NCBI GenBank assembly: GCA_022711755.1
Contig: JAKLEA010000005.1
Location: 1 to 64,000, forward strand
DNA: 64,000 nucleotides
Direction: 5' to 3'
Source of the DNA: Planctomycetota bacterium
GTDB lineage: Bacteria > Planctomycetota > Brocadiia > SM23-32 > JAKLEA01
Below, piece by piece: positions 62,297-64,000 of the stretch (the first letter of the stretch is position 1; each line of letters opens with the position of its first letter). A program made the position numbers and the translations under genes. Below the pieces are notes generated by a model. The model saw only the letters and a program-made list of their open reading frames with translations. It ran no database searches and had not been told where the DNA came from.

Positions 62297-63360
62297 GTTT
62301 TCCTCTCGGCTGTCCTTTCCAGCAATTCTCCCAGGCAGTCCAGAAGCCTGCGGACTTCCTCCGGCGCGCCAACCGTGATCCTCAGGCAATCGTCCACACG
62401 CCTCTGCGCGAAGTATCGTATCAGGACCTTGCGCTCCATCAACAGCTCAAGCAGCCGGGGCGCGCTTGCCCCGGACGGCGTTCTGGCCAACACGAAGTTT
62501 GATTGTGACGGCCATACGCTGAACCCCAGCGCCTCAAGCCCGGCGGCAAGAACCGCCCGTTGCTCGCGGATGCGTTCAGCATTCAGCCGCATCCACTCCT
62601 GATCGCTGAATGCCGCCACGGCCGCCGCCTGGCTGAGCCTGTCCGTGTTATAGCTGTCCTTCACCTTCACAAGCTGCTCTATGACCGGCTCTTGCGCGAC
62701 CGCGAAGCCGAAGCGTATTCCCGCAAGGGAATAGGACTTGCTGAGCGTCCGACATACGATCACGTTTCCGAACCGTTCGATCAACGGCAGGCAGTTCTCA
62801 TCCGCGAAGTCAACGTACGCCTCGTCAATGACGAGAATGCCTTTCAAGCTCCCGGCCAGCTCCGCAAGCCTTGCGGCTGGGATCATCGTTCCAGAAGGCG
62901 AGTTTGGATTGGCAATCAACGTGACCCTTGCGTTGTTTCCGATGAGTTCTTCCGGCAGGGAGTAATCCTCAGGAAAGTCAGCCGAGAGGATTCGCGCGTC
63001 GGACATCTCAGCCAGGGATTTGTACAGGCTGTATGTCGGGTATGGATAAGCAATCATGTCTCCCGGAGCGACGCAAGCCATGAAGATCATCCGCAGGATG
63101 TCGTCCGAGCCGAAGCCGGCCAGAATCCGCCCCGGCGCGATGCCGAGAATCCTGCCGGCGACCTGCCGGAACGGCTCGCAGAACGGGTCCGGATACTTGC
63201 GCAAATCCGCCTGGGCAACGGCGTCCAGCGCCTCCTTCACGCGCGGCGAGGGAGGATAAGGATTCTCGTTGGTATTGAGCTTGACGAAACCTGTCTCCCT
63301 GGGCTGAAAACCCGGGACGTAGCCGCTCATGTCAAGTATGTTTTCGCGGAAGAGAGCCAT
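62293..63360 (-). CDS. hisC: Histidinol-phosphate aminotransferase
   Basis: 355 residues from the ATG at 63360 (an earlier in-frame codon at 63414 is less likely). PLP aminotransferase class I/II: NENPYPPSPRV, GSDDILRMIF, NPNSPSG, DEAYVDF, and the PLP-Lys in TLSKSYSLAGIRFG. The substrate call rests on the hisB neighbour and length. Preceded by a strong promoter. Confidence 0.94.
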   Translation of the reverse strand: MALFRENILDMSGYVPGFQPRETGFVKLNTNENPYPPSPRVKEALDAVAQADLRKYPDPFCEPFRQVAGRILGIAPGRILAGFGSDDILRMIFMACVAPGDMIAYPYPTYSLYKSLAEMSDARILSADFPEDYSLPEELIGNNARVTLIANPNSPSGTMIPAARLAELAGSLKGILVIDEAYVDFADENCLPLIERFGNVIVCRTLSKSYSLAGIRFGFAVAQEPVIEQLVKVKDSYNTDRLSQAAAVAAFSDQEWMRLNAERIREQRAVLAAGLEALGFSVWPSQSNFVLARTPSGASAPRLLELLMERKVLIRYFAQRRVDDCLRITVGAPEEVRRLLDCLGELLERTAERKT

Positions 63361-63472
63361 CGAGCATGGTGTCGGCGGGTACTGGGAATGTCCTGAAAAA
63401 GCGGCGAAAGACATGGATTTCGCAAAGATCGTCCTTGACGACCATCCATCCTTCGCCTGCGCGCGTTTAATG

Positions 63473-63502
63473 CTTATACGGCTTGATGTCGGGAATTGTC
63501 AA
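63473..63502 (-). promoter_or_regulatory. Promoter of hisC-hisB
   Basis: On the minus strand perfect TTGACA (63502-63497), an 18-base spacer and TATAAG (63478-63473), 113 bases before the hisC ATG. Confidence 0.6.
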
Positions 63503-64000
63503 GCGTCTGTTGCAGGGCTTAACTTCTTATTCTTCCCTTCTCATTTCACCAGCATAACATTATGCGCCATTCATTAACAACATTATGGTAACATTCCCAT
63601 CATGCGCCCCTGTTGACCACTTTCCGGAGCGAAGATCAAGCCATATCCGCCTGATTTCTGGAAGGGCGGCAATTGCGGGCAGTGGATTAAGCTCTCGGCG
63701 ATTCCATTCCGGCTTATTCAGGTTATGTCAAACGCTACGTCAAACAATATGGGGAGCCGGCTGTAATCATCGCGCTACGGCTGCGGGTTGCCGTTTTCAG
63801 CCTCTGTTCGCAATCAGACAACAATTCCATGTCACATGAAACCAGGGATGGCCGGGCTGTTAATAAAGTCGTCCTTGACAAATCATACACCTGGAAACTT
63901 AAGAAAACCTGATCCGTTTGGATAACCCTCTCCGGCTCGATCCGGCTTTTCACTTGAAATCCCGGCTTGCCCCCCCTCATACTTGTATTATTCAAGACAG
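63503..64000. other. Intergenic region with no supported gene
   Basis: No frame here has a family match, a good ribosome site and sensible composition. The stretch is richer in A and T than the coding parts. TTGACA at 63878-63883 is followed by no convincing -10. Confidence 0.5.

Noticed and set aside
63735..63995. 86-codon minus-strand frame near the right edge
   Set aside because: No ribosome site or homology; composition like intergenic DNA.

Overview
The window looks like a piece of chromosome from an anaerobic, probably fermentative, polymer-degrading bacterium of the PVC or allied candidate phyla (Lentisphaerota, Hydrogenedentota and Sumerlaeota are possible). The hints are Tat-exported Gfo/Idh/MocA oxidoreductases next to a PmoA-like (DUF6807) protein, a membrane-anchored Ser/Thr kinase, many two-component proteins and RAYT transposons. 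There is no rRNA, tRNA or other marker that fixes the phylum, so this is inference.

Layout. 1-3030: two RAYT (Y1 transposase) elements flank two truncated host genes; their 15-bp terminal motifs occur as an inverted pair. 3.1-12.3 kb, minus strand: a secreted sugar-catabolism operon (two Gfo/Idh/MocA proteins and a DUF6807 protein) behind a good sigma70-type promoter, then an archaemetzincin-like protease, a GlcF-like Fe-S protein and a large lipoprotein esterase. 12.5-17.1 kb, plus strand: a PfkB sugar kinase, DNA polymerase X and a GT-C-like membrane protein.

17.1-41.3 kb is the centrepiece: a contiguous [FeFe]-hydrogenase locus. It starts with a membrane histidine kinase and an NtrC-type sigma54 activator, followed by a near-consensus sigma54 (-24/-12) promoter and a 5'UTR stem-loop. 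Next comes an accessory module: an anti-sigma-type ATPase fused to a ferredoxin and an H-cluster-like domain, a DRTGG protein, a PHP protein and a second HATPase. Then come the bifurcating hydrogenase genes (NuoE-like HydC, a small 2Fe-2S protein, a HydB fused to a GltD module, and HydA), an H-cluster-like sensor histidine kinase, a lone receiver and a receiver-PAS-kinase. A fused NfnAB transhydrogenase and the maturation genes hydG, an aspartase-like gene, hydF and hydE close the locus. Together these would make, mature, sense and regulate a hydrogenase that joins ferredoxin, NADH and probably NADPH pools.

41.4-51.9 kb: a sialidase-like protein and mtnA on minus; rpsO-pnp, a soluble kinase with a second NtrC-type regulator, a zinc-ribbon membrane protein and a PBP4-type carboxypeptidase on plus; then lexA with two small downstream genes on minus, behind a promoter packed with short palindromes. 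52.2-56.1 kb: a hairpin-rich repeat-like sequence, two secreted proteins of unknown function and a 55-aa lipoprotein. 56.1-63.4 kb: an SDR gene and an IspH-UbiA fusion behind a consensus promoter, a Ser/Thr kinase with a candidate sigma54 promoter, a response regulator-kinase hybrid, and hisB/hisC. Nothing convincing was found in the last 500 bases.
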